Origin: Triglochin maritima
Taxonomy: Eukaryota; Streptophyta; Magnoliopsida; Alismatales; Juncaginaceae
Assembly: GCA_963682175.1 (NCBI GenBank)
Contig: OY821791.1
Location: 20,798,542 to 20,862,541, forward strand
Reading direction: 5' to 3'
Length of the DNA stretch: 64,000 bases
Under the pieces are notes generated by a model. The model did not search any database, was not told where the DNA came from, and saw only the letters and a list, made by a program, of their open reading frames with translations. Positions 10,451 to 21,543 of the stretch are shown one piece after another. The position numbers and the translations under genes are program-made. Numbering within the stretch: position 1 is the first letter of the stretch; every line of letters starts with the position of its first letter.

Positions 10451-11504
10451 GTCTTAAAGAAATCGGACAGACGCATTTTCTTTCATTCATTTCAGTCGAA
10501 ACCTACCCAAACCCTAGCCGTCCCGCGACCGAACTCTCCTCCGCGACCATCCTCCGACCGATCCGCACCGTCTCCGGCACCGCAGCGAGCTCCCAAGTTC
10601 TCCTCCACTTCTCTGGCCCTCTTCTCCTTCTTCCTCCGTCTTCCTCCGTCTCTCTCCACATGTAGGTTTTAAGTTCGTTTTTGTTTGTTTTAAGTTCGTC
10701 TTTCTCCACATATTCTTTCTAACTTAGCCTCCTCCGCATGTAGCTTCCTCGTATTGTTTACATCCGTCTCCTCCGCAACGTCTTCGGGAACCACAAAGAC
10801 CTCCTCCAGCATCACAACTTTTCCCTCCTCTGGTTCGTGCTCAATTTTAGATCCTTAATTTAGGATTAGTTTAGACCAAGAATCCAACGCCAAATTAGGA
10901 TTAGTTTGCAATAATAACGTATTGATTCAAATATTGGTTAATGTGATAATCATTATTGGTTAATGTGATAATCTAAGTGTATTGATGCAAATATCAACAT
11001 TTAGAATTCCTTTTATTTTCCAAGTTAATTAATGATTCAATTTGTTGGTGTGTAGCAAATGGTTTCCAAAGTAGAAAAAAAGAAATCAAAATTATGTGAA
11101 TGTGAGTATCCTACTAACTAATGCATGTGAATGTGAATGTGAATGTGAATGTGAATGTGAATGTGAGTAATAAAAAAGAAATCAAAAAGAAACCAATGTT
11201 AAGAATTTGGTTTGGATTGAGTAGAGAAATACATGATGTGAATGTGAGTAGATAACTAGATATACATTTTTCTTGTTGATTTCAGGATTTGAAGAATTTT
11301 ACATATCAAATATTAAGTGGAGGTTCTGCCAAAATTTCAATAAAATTTTATTCCCAATTATTATTAATAACATGATAGTTTGTGTTTAAAATGTTTTTCT
11401 GTCAATTCAAGTAAATATTTTTAATACTTGCTTTTAATATTTTAAATGTTTATTGCCTTAATTTTTTGAATTTTTAATATTATGATAATAACTCATTGAC
11501 CCCC
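10451..11504 (+). other. 5' non-coding region of the CACTA element
   Basis: No convincing gene. A C/T-rich stretch (10500-10840), with repeated CTCCTCCG and CCGTCTC words, looks like a transcribed leader or promoter. It is followed by AT-rich sequence that may be intronic. A six-base repeat (TGAATG) runs at 11126-11166. Confidence 0.4.
11126..11166 (+). repeat. Short tandem repeat (GTGAAT)n
   Basis: About six tandem copies of GTGAAT, with a further decayed copy at 11240. It is a simple microsatellite within the CACTA 5' region. Confidence 0.85.
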
Positions 11505-12290
11505 TTAAAGAACTTGGCCTTTAATAACCCAAAGCAAAAGATTAGACAATATTTGCTAAGTCATTCATCATATAGGATTTGCATGCATTGTATTTTTCTA
11601 TTATTTACGATTTCTGTCGTAGATTGGTAGTGTAAGGTACGTACTATCTTTCAATCATCATTCATTAGAAAGCACGCATTAGTTAGTAGGACTTGCATTG
11701 GAACAAGAGTGAGGTGAGTGTTTGTTTGGTGTGTTGTTTGTTAGATTAAGGTATGAAAACACTTAGGGGGCAGTCACCTATAGGAGATGAGGTGGGGGAT
11801 TTCATCACCCTTTCCTTGGCCCAGAAACCACTTAATAAAAGAGCCTTAATAAAATCAATTAGACTTTGGGCCCTAGGATTTTCGGACGCATTAAGGAGAG
11901 GAAACTGTTTAAGACCGTTATGGCCTGAATGTCGTTGCCCATCTAGTCTCCCTGAGATTTTAGGAATCTCCGGGTTCTTGATTTCCTATAGATTAGTGGT
12001 CCTCGATATTTAAGACCGTTTCGGCCTGAACGTCGTTGCCCATCTAGTCTCCCTGAGATATTAGGGGCCTCCGGGTTCTTGATTTCCTACAGACTAGTGG
12101 TCCTCGGTGGGACCTCGAAGTTAGGCGTCGTCTATTACTAAGGACCAATAGTGGACATTAGGTTTGTTTTGGCCTTGATTGTTTAGTTAGATTTCTAACC
12201 TTCCTTATTCCACGCTAGATTAAGGACTTCATCTCTTCTCCTCTGAGTCATTCTTTTCTCATCTTAATGTCTCCGAATCTTCTCATCTAC
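11505..12290 (+). other. Athila leader-like segment captured inside the CACTA element
   Basis: Shares long stretches with the untranslated leader of the Athila-type elements (52115-52800 on plus; 40520-41220 on minus). Shared words in the same order include CCAAAGCAAAAGA, GCATTAGTTAGTAGGA, ACAAGAGTGAG, GGTGGGGGATTTCATCACCC and TTCTCCTCTGAGTCATTC. No LTR, PBS or gag accompanies it, so it is a fragment, not a nested element. It ends about 80 bp before the CACTA gene's ATG and so probably forms part of its 5' UTR or promoter. Confidence 0.75.
11908..12108 (+). repeat. Direct tandem duplication, about 101-bp period
   Basis: The block TTAAGACCGTTATGGCCTGA ... GTGGTCCTCGAT is followed directly by a near-copy (TTAAGACCGTTTCGGCCTGA ... 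GTGGTCCTCGGT). It lies inside the Athila-like segment. The plus-strand Athila relative has only one such unit around 52503-52620, so the duplication happened in the CACTA copy. Confidence 0.8.
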
Positions 12291-12367
12291 GAACACATTC
12301 TTTTAAATTGAAATTTTATTTATGTTCTGCAATAATAACTATCATTTTTGCCTCTGTTTAGATTGAA

Positions 12368-14204
12368 ATGGATCGAGAGTGGATTGTTTCAAACAGATTG
12401 AGTGATGAGTATGAGAACGGAGTGAATATGTTCTTAGAGGTTGCCAAAAAACATTCTAAGAAAATGAAAGACAGCGACATGGTGTATTGTCCGTGCAATA
12501 AGTGTCATAATATGTCAGTGTTGACTTTTCGGAAAATGAAAGATCATTTGTTTGAGAAAGGTTTCGACCCAAATTACAGACGGTGGATATGGCACGGCGA
12601 AAATGAATCATGTAGTCGTTCCAAGAATGATGGAGAAGATGTTAGTGTGGAAGATCACTTAGAGGAAATTGTTCAGGATATGGTTGAAAAGTTTTCGTCC
12701 AACCCCGATTTACTTGGTAATTTGTTGAGTGACAATGAGAAGCCGTTGTATAAGAATTGTACCAAATTCACTAGATTGTCAGTGGTGTTGAAGTTGTACA
12801 ATTTAAAAGCGGGAAATGGTTGGTCCGATGTGAGTTTCACATCAATGTTGAAGGTTGAAGAGATTGTACCAGGACACGGGAAAGTTTATAACATCTCCAG
12901 ACACCACTTTACAGAGGTAGGAGAGGGAGAATTGAAGGTTGCAGTTGAGAGTTGTTTAGATCCTGGTGCTTTTGTGCCATTTCCGGAAGAAGAGATTGTT
13001 ACTCTGGGCGATGCTATCGGTGGGTTCGTGCGTTGGCCTAGTTATTTAGTAGAGCTAAATGACAAACATGAGGTATAGTTTAACTTTGAAAGACTTTAAA
13101 CTTCAAATTTGTTAACAATTGTATTTTAACGGTTGTATACATATCTGTAAGGTGTCAAGCCCCCGGAGCAAAGGGTCAAACAACCAATCTCCAATCAACA
13201 TTAATTTATTTCCAAGTAGGTGCAAAATGTTGTATCAATGTATGGTAGGTAGGGAGGCACAATCCTTAAGTACCTGGGAGTTGGAGGGGGATAAAGGGTT
13301 GCCTCCCACTTTGTACGTCACCAAAGAGGATATCATGCAGTTCATGGCGATGGATTTGTTGTGTATCATGATTATCGACGTGCAAGTGAAGTAAGTGTTC
13401 TTTTGTATACAATGAAAAGTATTGAATAATTTTATCAAAACTGTAATAAATTATAATTTTTATACTTGTAGACATCTTTACGACACCAGAAGGTCAATCT
13501 TTCCCGAGGATAAAGTATTTGGATTTATCAGTCCATCTACATATATATACGTGAATGACGATAAATCAGGTCAACTTGGGACATTCTTTAAAGAAGAAGA
13601 CAAGAAATATTATCTGCTCCCTTATCATGAGAGGTAAACTTTGTAATTCAAAGTGAAATTTTATTTTGTAATAAACTTCTAATTATATATATAACACAGG
13701 GCTCATTGGATGCTTGTCGTTGTATGCCCAACGACTAATTCGGCATATTGGTTTGATCCGTTGGGGTCGAATAAACCAAGGGACTCAATTAAGAAACTTC
13801 TAAATATGTAAGTTCGTTTAGTCGTGAATAAAGTAATTCATGGATTTTTATTAGTATTATTGATTGATATTTTAACTTGTGCTACTAAGGGCAATTAAGG
13901 TTTACAGAGCTTTAGGTGGTAGGAGAACAACCACAAAATCAGGAATAACATGGCATGGAATGAGAGTACGTTCTATCCTATTTTTGTTAATTAAGTTAGG
14001 AACAAATATTTAGCGAATTCCTATCCGAGGTAATGTAGATCGTTATTCAATTGTAGTTTCAATATCCAGTTATTAATATTCAACACACTTGTATTTTTTT
14101 GATAGGTCTTCCCAAAAAGTAGTGATCCATTCTCGCAACAGGAGCTCGATGAAACTCGCGACCGATGGGCTCGCTATTTCATCAGAAACATGCTGACGAA
14201 CTAA
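12368..14204 (+). CDS. CACTA-encoded fusion: transposase-associated domain plus Ulp1-like segment (six exons)
   Basis: Proposed exons are 12368-13072, 13152-13390, 13472-13633, 13700-13807, 13890-13965 and 14106-14204. Every junction has GT...AG and all phases agree, giving 462 codons with no internal stop. Exon 1 starts MDREWIVSNRLSDEYENGV, and YCPCNKCHN with WIWHGENES marks the transposase-associated zinc-type domain of TNP2 proteins. KPLYKNCTKFTRLSVVLKLY is the next TNP2 segment. The text then jumps to LGDAIGGFVRWP and a C48/Ulp1-like region: FMAMDLL, YLLPYHERAHWMLVVV (the expected catalytic His is in HW), and YWFDPLGSNKPRD. The expected Q..G..CG block with the catalytic Cys is not seen. 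The DDE-type core is absent. It may be a regulatory or DNA-binding product rather than an active transposase. Confidence 0.75.
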
Positions 14205-14569
14205 GAGGTTCTCCTGCCAATTGTATTTTTTGTAGTTTCGTTAACAAGTGCACTTGTATTACAAACCTACACTTTATGACTTAATATAATCGCCTTAATT
14301 TTAGAATGAATTAATTGCAAGTGTGTTGAATGTCAATTGTGTATGCTTTGTATGTTTGTGCATGTATGGTTGTATGTTTGTGTTTGTGTTTGTGCATGTA
14401 TGCTTGTTTGTGCTTGTATGAAATTGTGGATGTATGTGGATGTATGTGGATGAAATTGTGAGTATTTGTGAACAAATTTATAGGTGAACAAATTTGGTGC
14501 AGTTGTATGTACACGACGACGATGACTAAAAACAATTTCGTCGGATGCTATTTTTTTTGTCCACGTTTA
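14205..14569 (+). other. 3' non-coding region of the CACTA gene, TG-rich
   Basis: Nothing coding on the gene strand. Irregular TGTATG/TGTTTG/TGCATG repeats occupy 14330-14475 and may cover the 3' UTR. An apparent minus-strand ORF here reflects only that repeat. Confidence 0.5.
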
Positions 14570-15000
14570 GGAATAAACGACGGCTGTTTCTATTAGCCGA
14601 CGTCTATTCCTCTGAAGAAAGGTATAGACGTTGGCTTTATATGGAATCCGACGTCTATCCCTAAAGTATAGGCGTCGTATATCAGTTAACCGACGTCTAT
14701 CCCTAAAGTATATACGTCGTATTCGATTTAACCGACGTCTATCCCTAAAGTATATACGTCGTATGTAACGTAACCGACGTCGATCCCTAAAGTATAGACG
14801 TCGGTCTATAAGGTGACCGACGTCTATACATTAACGAATACACGTCGGCGTCTAATTACAGCCGACGTATATACGTTAGGTATAGACGTCGTCTATACTA
14901 TGGTCGACGTCTATGTATAGACGACGCACACCTAGACGTCGGATAGGGGTGTGCTTATATCCGACGTGTATAGCCCCGTACATCCGACGTATATTCCCTT
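14570..15000 (+). repeat. Right subterminal array of TAGACGTCGG inverted pairs
   Basis: About nine pairs of the form TATAGACGTCG(G), spacer, CCGACGTCTAT. One set (14660-14790) is near-regular with a period of about 48 bp. This mirrors the left array and marks the element's 3' end. Confidence 0.85.
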
Positions 15001-15016
15001 TTCTGTAGTAGTGTTG

Positions 15017-16107
15017 AGGGAAAGGAGACGAGCAATGGGAGAAACACAGCGATTACAACGGTCTATGCTGAAAATGGGCACGTGGAGTTAAGGTCACTTT
15101 GGGAGAACCTTGGTCGAGCCATTCCAGCTGCCTCAACGCCTTGGCTGGTCTGCGGGGACTTAAACTGCATCAGAAAAGCTAGTGACAAGATGGGAGGATC
15201 AGATCTAAACATGGTGGCCATGGACGAGTTCAATGCTTCTGTGGATCGGCTCCAACTTGTGGAGGGCCCATCTACCGGAGGTGAATTCACGTGGTCCAAC
15301 TCCTCGCCTGGACAGTAAAGCATCGAGACACGAATTGATAGAATCTTCATGTCCAATGAGTGGTTGGAGCCCTTTCCTGATTCTTTTTATGTCCTGGGGG
15401 ATAGGGACTTGAGTGACCAGTCCATGCTTATCTTGGCTACGGATAAGGAGGGATCAAGGAAGAAGCACATGTTTAGGTTTGTGAATTTGTGGGCTGACCA
15501 TGAGATGTTCAATGGTGTTGTGAAGGAGGCTTGGTCCACGAGGGTAGAAGGCACTCCCATGTTTAGATTGGTAGCAAAGCTAAATGAGGTGAAGGGGGCG
15601 CTAAAGAGATGGAGTGAGGCTACTTTCGTGCAAGTGAAACAAAAGGTAGGCGAAACTGAGCTTCGGCTTGCTGAAATGAGAATACAAAGGGAGTACAAGC
15701 CACGAGATGAGGAACTATTACAAAGTGAGAGTCAATGTATGGACGACCTGGACCGTGCCTTGGTCCAGGTGGATACTTTATTGAGACAAAAATCAAGGGT
15801 TCGATGGCTGCAAGAGGGTGACCGAAATTCTAGATTTTTCCATGCTTCAGTTAGCGTAAGGAGAGCCACCAATAATGTGAGGAGAGTGAGTAAGGAAGGG
15901 GTGGTCATTAAGGATGAAGGGTTTATCCGAGAGGCCTTTCGGAGGCATTTTTCTAACTTGTTTTCTAGTGATTTTCAGGTTCAGCCCATTCTATTGTTAT
16001 CCCTTCCCAAGGTGGGGGAGGACGAGGCGAGAGCTCTAAATCAGCCACTAGATTTGATGGAGCTAGAAGAATTGTTGATGCACTCAAATGTGGACAACGC
16101 ACCGGGA
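15017..16107 (+). pseudogene. LINE B ORF2, endonuclease C-term to early RT
   Basis: Continues the ORF2 interrupted at 10120. CGDLNCIRKASDKMGG and GGEFTWSN are endonuclease motifs, with TRIDRIFMSNEW close behind. The catalytic-type SDH reads SDQ (about 15412-15420), so His is replaced. An in-frame stop follows SSPGQ at 15316-15318. KSRVRWLQEGDRNSRFFHA and DNAPG belong to the linker and RT start. The frame is open from 15349 to the insertion junction at 16107. Confidence 0.88.
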
Positions 16108-19100
16108 TTCTAACTCCCGCGATTTTGCGGGTATGCACACTGGGAACCACCTCAAGTGTCGCGATCAGAGACCTCCACGACGACCGAAGGAGTTACATAG
16201 AAAGACTGACAAGACGGACCAACTCGACAATATGTAAAGACATATATGGATAACAGACATATAAAGAACAGAAACGAGTGAATATCCATATACGAAAAAG
16301 GTCAATACAATACTTGAGTTTCAAAGGAAATACAATGACATAAGCGGAAATAAACGATAACTGAATACTCTGGTCGACATGTCCTTTGTGTACAGAATCT
16401 TCGACACTTGTCCAGTCTGCCCTGTGGGAACCTAATACCTGCAAGCACCGCATTAACAAATGCTTGAGTTTTCAATTAAGAAAACTCAGTATGCCCTAAC
16501 CAAACAATAACAGTACTATGCATGAAGTCTAACTAAGACAAGCATCAAAACATAACAAAACAGAAGAGCACATAATGTATCAGAAGGCTATGACTCCACA
16601 AGCCATGCCAGTCGGGCGCACCCGACACGTTCCTCGCAAGGAACCAGAACACCAGCCTCGTTGGTTAGAATTGGTCACTCGATAGTGACCCACCGCTCGG
16701 CACAAAGCGGTGCGCCGATAAATGCCCCAATTCGCTGAAATAAACCTACATGGTGTCATCGCGAATTGGGAACATCTACCCTGAGACAGAATGGCAGCGC
16801 GCCTGCCCAGGAGTTATCTTATGCCTGGCCTCCCAACATGAAGGTCTTATGCGAATGGCCTATGAAGCTAGAGGACCCACTCGTCACCCGTCGACCCAGA
16901 AAACATAACGTGCCCAGAATTATTAATCAGATTAAATGCAATGCAAGCTACTTAAGCATCTAAGATCTAATGTAGCTACAATATATGGAACGAGCTTCAA
17001 GGACCAGTATCCAGATACCCTCCTAACAACCCCAAACAAATCAGAATAAGAACATCCCAATCAGGAATAAAAAAAAACTCACAACAGTAAGCAATCATAA
17101 CCGGATCGGCAAATCAAGATAACAACTAATCAAGTCATCTACGGGTCATGATAAGGATGTTATAAGGTCTGCTATCCTAAGAGTCATACCCCAGCACAAT
17201 ATCACACATCACATCAGTAATGCATCAACATGACATAAACAATGGGATGATGCAAGACAACAAAACATGCCATAGTCGAATGCTATAATAATTGAAGACA
17301 AACATTCGTCAATTTCAGAGCGTGCATGCGACTGTACCAAACCTCATAATATGACCAGATCTTATAAACGTATGAAATTCAATAAATACCAGTAGAACCA
17401 CATGGCAAAACGTGCAGATAGCATCAGCAATGCTATGGGTATCTGCTGGCATATATGCATGGAATCGGTATTCTACAGCATGAATTTTAGAGCACATGTA
17501 TGATAGGAACATAGAATTCCCATACCAGAATAGAATTTATATGAATATAAAACAAAGCTAATGCATGAGCATGTGTTCTATGATCCCTAAGTAAGTCATG
17601 AAAGACTACCACAATAAACTCGTGAAATGATGCACGATTACATGACTTAGGGTCGTCAACCGATCGTGGCAGAATTATACAAGTATGATCATGAAGGATA
17701 CTTGTATATGTAGTCCTTCACCAGTCACCAAAACATATATTAATATCAGAATAAGATCATTAAATAATTGTGAGTACATATGATTTATTCTCAGTACACC
17801 ATGAGGGGTAGTTAACAGAATTATAGCCATACATTAACGCATGCTACATAGGATTTGAAATCAGTAGTGATCCATTGAACTACTATCACAACATAGCCGT
17901 GTATAATGCATCAGTAAGGGTCTGGAATTAGTAACAACTCATGTAACTGATGTCTGAATGAAACATGGAATAATACGAAAATGTAAGATCTAATATCAGC
18001 AACCACCTCATGCAGATATCAGGACAGAATTGATAGATCACGAATAACCCAATATCTGAAACCCATGATGATTGATGACATATATATACATAACAAGTCA
18101 TGAGATCATGTCAATTAGTGAAATCACAAATCAAAACACCACCAGGAGAATGATTATACTACAGCATGAGAAACATATTAACAATCCATCAAAGAATCTC
18201 AAAATCAGACAATACGTGTAGGGTTGCAACTCACGTGAAAAGCATGCAACGACCCTACCTGAAGCACTCTACAAGGCCCAACCTCCTCCCTACTGATTTT
18301 TCATCAAATCACCAAAGGGAACTTGGAGTAGGGAACAATTCGGCCAGCCATTGAAAGCCTAAGTTGCACCCCTGTCTACCCGATCGGCAGGCCTCTAGTG
18401 GTGCGAACCTAGCCCTCAAGCCCGACAAGCCCCCGGTGTTGTGCAGCCATACGCACAACACCCACCACTACACCCTATTCTAATGTCTAGAGGCATACTT
18501 GATCAGTAAGGAAAAGACTGAGCTTAGCCAGAGATCACCACTCCTCTTCTAGCCGCACAAATGATGCCCACTAGCTTGCTCTACAAATCTTGCCGGAGAT
18601 CAGTCCAGTAGTCGCCGGAGAGGGAGGTGGAGGTGGTCTGAAGTGGATGGCATGGAGAAGAGAAGGGAGGGGCGGTATGGGATGGCTGGTTAGGGTTGTG
18701 TTTGTCTTAAGGAAACCAACACAAAAGGCAAGGAGTGATTGCAATTGAAGGTCAATCAAAATTTACCAAAAAGCTCCCAATTCAAAAGTTTGCACATCTC
18801 AAGAGATTTTTTCTTGCTGATGTGGCATCCACGACACCCAGCCTTTACACCTCAGCTCTAAATGCCTCCTCAAAGCACAAGCCAAACCGTACACACGAAT
18901 TGCACCCGATAGACCCGATTAAGTCAACCGATTGGAAAACTGCCCGACGGGTTGAACCCATCCACGAGTCGCATGAACTCATCCAAAAAGGAAACTTTTT
19001 CCCGAAAGGAATCTTTTCCAAAACAAAGCATAAATTCACACAACTAACATCATTCATCAAGAAAACACAAACTCGGGCATAAAGATGAATAAGACTTAAT

Positions 19101-19125
19101 AAGGTACCGAAAAGCGGGTCTTACA
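16108..19125 (-). repeat. Solo-LTR-like block, 3.0 kb, inserted in LINE B ORF2
   Basis: Flanked by GGGA on both sides (16104-16107 and 19126-19129), and LINE coding sequence reads on across it, so this is a precise insertion. On the minus strand it begins TGTAAGACCCGC, a common start for large plant gypsy LTRs, but ends ...GGAGTTAGAA, not CA. It holds no gag or pol and only short ORFs. A hairpin-prone CCCGCGATTTTGCGGG lies at its left end. The simplest reading is a solo LTR of a large-LTR gypsy element (possibly a chromovirus). A non-coding LARD fragment is the alternative. Confidence 0.6.
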
Positions 19126-19129
19126 GGGA

Positions 19130-21151
19130 CCATATGGATTTAATGCAAAATTCTTCAAAGCCAGGTGGGAATGTGTGAAGAAAGAATTTTTCAAAGATGT
19201 TATTCCTTTATGAGAAGTGGGAAACTCCTACAGCAAGTTAACTACACATCAATCACTCTTATTCCGGAGCAGACGACGCCCGCCTCGGTTGATGATTATC
19301 AACCCATTTCTCTTTGCAATATGTTGTATCGATTTATGTCAAAGATTTTTGCAGATAGATTAAAGGTAGTCCTTCAAAAGATGGTGGGGGAAACGCAAAG
19401 TGCATTACTGAGTGGAAGGAGAATCAGAGACAACATCCTGGTCGCCCACGAGATTTGTCACAATATGCATTTGTGAGTAGGAAGGGGAAGGATGTGTTTA
19501 AAGTTGGACCTTAGGAAAGCGTATGACTCTATCTCCGACAAGTTTCTCAAGGAAGTTGTCAAGAGGATGGGATTCCCCGACCATTGGTGTAAGCTCATAA
19601 TGGCTTGTGTTCAGGCTTCTTTTGTTGTCACGGTGAATGGTGAGAACTCTAGACCATTTTTTGCCACGAATGGCAAGGTGACCTATTGGCTCCCTATCTC
19701 TATGTATGTTTTATGGAGGTGTTGAGTTCCATGTTCAAAAAGGAGGTAGAGAAGGGCACTCCAAACCAACAAGATGCGAGGATGTCAAATCTCCCACTCC
19801 ATGTTTGCGGATGACGTGATGGTTTTTGCTGAGGCTACAAGAACAAATGCAAAAGGTGTAAAGCACATTCTCATTGCGTTCTAAGCCATCTCCGGGCGGC
19901 AACTGAAAGTAGCAAAGAGTCAAATTTTCATGGGAGGTGGAGCCACCGAGGGTTTTTGGATATGCTCGCACTTGGGCATGGAGAGAGTTGGCTTTCCGGT
20001 GACCTACTTAGGTCTTCCCCTCTTCTCCTTAAGGCTGGAAATACAACATTGCATGGGTTTAATTAGCAAGGTCCAGCAACGTCTCAGCACATGGAAGAGG
20101 AACTTTCTATCGATGCCGGGTGGTGTGAGGCTAGTGAAAAGTGTGCTCGTGTCTATGAGTATCTATTGGACTTCAGCTTTACTTATCCCGAGGAAGGTGT
20201 TAAATGAGGTGGAGAGCATCATGGTCCACTTCGTATAGGGAGGTCCTACTAAGTGGGTGAGCGTAGCGTTGAAGTACATTTGCACACCAAAGAAGGAGGG
20301 TGGTTTGGGGCTGAGGATACATAAGGATTGGAATGATGCTAGGCTGATTCGTCTTCTTTGGCTGATCACTGAGGGTGGTGCTTCACTTTGGGTCAGGTGT
20401 ATGTGAAGGAAATATTTAAGGAATTGTAACATATGGTTAGCTAGACCATCGTCTGTGTGCTCGTAGGTGAGGCGGGGCATTCTACGTTTCTGAGAATTGG
20501 CGATTTGGACTCTTCCCGAGCCAAGATCCCTCAAGATGGAGGTATTGTGGCCTAGGATTTTGCAAACTCCAACTACGGGGGGCGAGACACCCCTATTAGA
20601 TTTGGAGCAAAGAGTGAAGTGTTTTCAGCAAAGGAAGCGTGGAGCTGGGTGGTACCTCGACAAAGAAAAATGGGCTGGACATATATGGTTTGGCACAAGT
20701 ATCACATACCCAAGCATGGAATTATACTTTGGAGAGCGTTACGAGGATGTCTGATCACGAAGGCACTTATGCAAGCTCGGTGATCAACTAACGACCCTCT
20801 TTGTGTACTATGTGAGGGGAGAAGTGAGGATATTGCACACTTGTTCTGGGAATGCCATTTCTCCCGGCAAGTTTGGGTACAAATGTTGACAATACTACAG
20901 TGGGACACAAGAATAGGACTCACTCTTGCTACAGAGGTGGAGAGGCTGAAAATGCTGTGAGGATCCATGGCACAAAAGGCACCACGAGTCTTGCCTTTCC
21001 TGCAACCATCTACGAGTGTTGGCAAGAGAAAAATCGGTGGATTGTTTATAATAAGAAACGTCGACCCGAGGACGTGGGCATTCTTATCAAGGAAGCGGTG
21101 CGAGTCATGGGTACAAGGATAAAGGAGATTAGAAACAATCCCGAGGCTTAG
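19130..21151 (+). pseudogene. LINE B ORF2, RT and C-terminal region
   Basis: Resumes at GFNAKFFKA-like sequence after the 3.0-kb insertion. Visible motifs are SITLIPEQTTPASVDDYQPISLCN, LDLRKAYDSIS (about 19504-19536) and MFADDVMVF (about 19800-19830). GLPLFS and TWKRNFLSM are further RT-linker motifs. A decayed zinc-binding end reads CLVCEGRSEDIAHLFWEC across frame changes near 20800, and YECWQEKNRWIV closes it. Several stops and shifts break it, for example at 19474-19476, near 19690 and at 20236-20238. Confidence 0.88.
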
Positions 21152-21261
21152 GGATTGTATCAGAGTAGTTGGAGCTAGATGAAACAACAATAGGGTGGCA
21201 CGTTAATGTTGTTTAGAAGTAGATTTTGGTTATATACCTAGCAAAACTTGAGGGTTGTATT

Positions 21262-21340
21262 GGACAAGTCATTGTAGGTTGTAAATGGTTACTTACATCA
21301 ATACATTAGAGGCTACGTCTCCCTTTTGCTTTGCAAAAAA
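21262..21340 (+). other. LINE B 3' end with paired hairpins
   Basis: TTGTAGGTTGTAAATGG, then GAGGC-TAC-GTCTC (21309-21321), in which one C-to-T change gives a G-U pair, so the stem is kept in RNA. TTTTGC-TTT-GCAAAA and the A-run follow. Confidence 0.72.
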
Positions 21341-21455
21341 AGGAGAGTGGAGAGAGACGGAAGGGAACGAGAGGGAACGACGAGGTAAAGAAGGGAAGGT
21401 GAGAGAAAAAAGAGACGAGAGGAGATAAATGAGAATAGGAGAACAGTAGGACAGA
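21341..21455 (+). repeat. Purine-rich tract between LINE B and LINE C
   Basis: About 115 bp, strongly A/G, with a few C and T. It is shorter and more decayed than the tracts at 7568 and 47299 but in the same place: directly after a LINE tail and before a LINE leader. Confidence 0.75.
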
Positions 21456-21543
21456 GAATCTCTGGGGAAGCATGGGGGTTTCTTGGGTTTTCCTAGGTCA
21501 TCTCTACCATTTTTCCACCTAAATACCTCAATTTTCTACTCAA

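Larger units (their letters stand above)
10121..15013 (+). mobile_element. CACTA (En/Spm-type) DNA transposon
   Basis: Termini are CACTAGTGCAGAA on the left and, on the opposite strand, CACTACTACAGAA on the right. The flanking 3-bp target duplication TTG (10118-10120 and 15014-15016) has the length diagnostic for CACTA elements. The element is 4893 bp. It has subterminal arrays of a GACGTC motif at both ends and one spliced gene. The typical TNP2 core transposase is missing, so it is an internally deleted or chimeric derivative that would move only with outside transposase. It lies in LINE B ORF2. Confidence 0.93.
7568..21334 (+). mobile_element. LINE unit B, full-length but split by two insertions
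   Basis: Purine-rich leader, ORF1 (7942-9792), ORF2 in three pieces (9847-10120, 15017-16107, 19130-21151) and a hairpin 3' end. The CACTA element and the solo-LTR-like block are precise insertions with target-site duplications, so the LINE reads on correctly across both. Without them the unit is about 5.9 kb, normal for a plant L1-like element. Both ORFs are degenerate. Confidence 0.88.

Noticed and set aside
14311..14535. 74-codon His/Thr-rich minus-strand ORF
   Set aside because: Arises from the TGTATG-type repeat in the CACTA 3' region.
10121..15013. Subterminal GACGTC arrays as a CRISPR array
   Set aside because: Units alternate in orientation, spacers are short and unequal, there are CACTA ends and a 3-bp duplication, and the setting is a plant genome.
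16108..19125. Block as a degraded gene or pol region
   Set aside because: No ORF of useful length and no retroelement protein motif on either strand.
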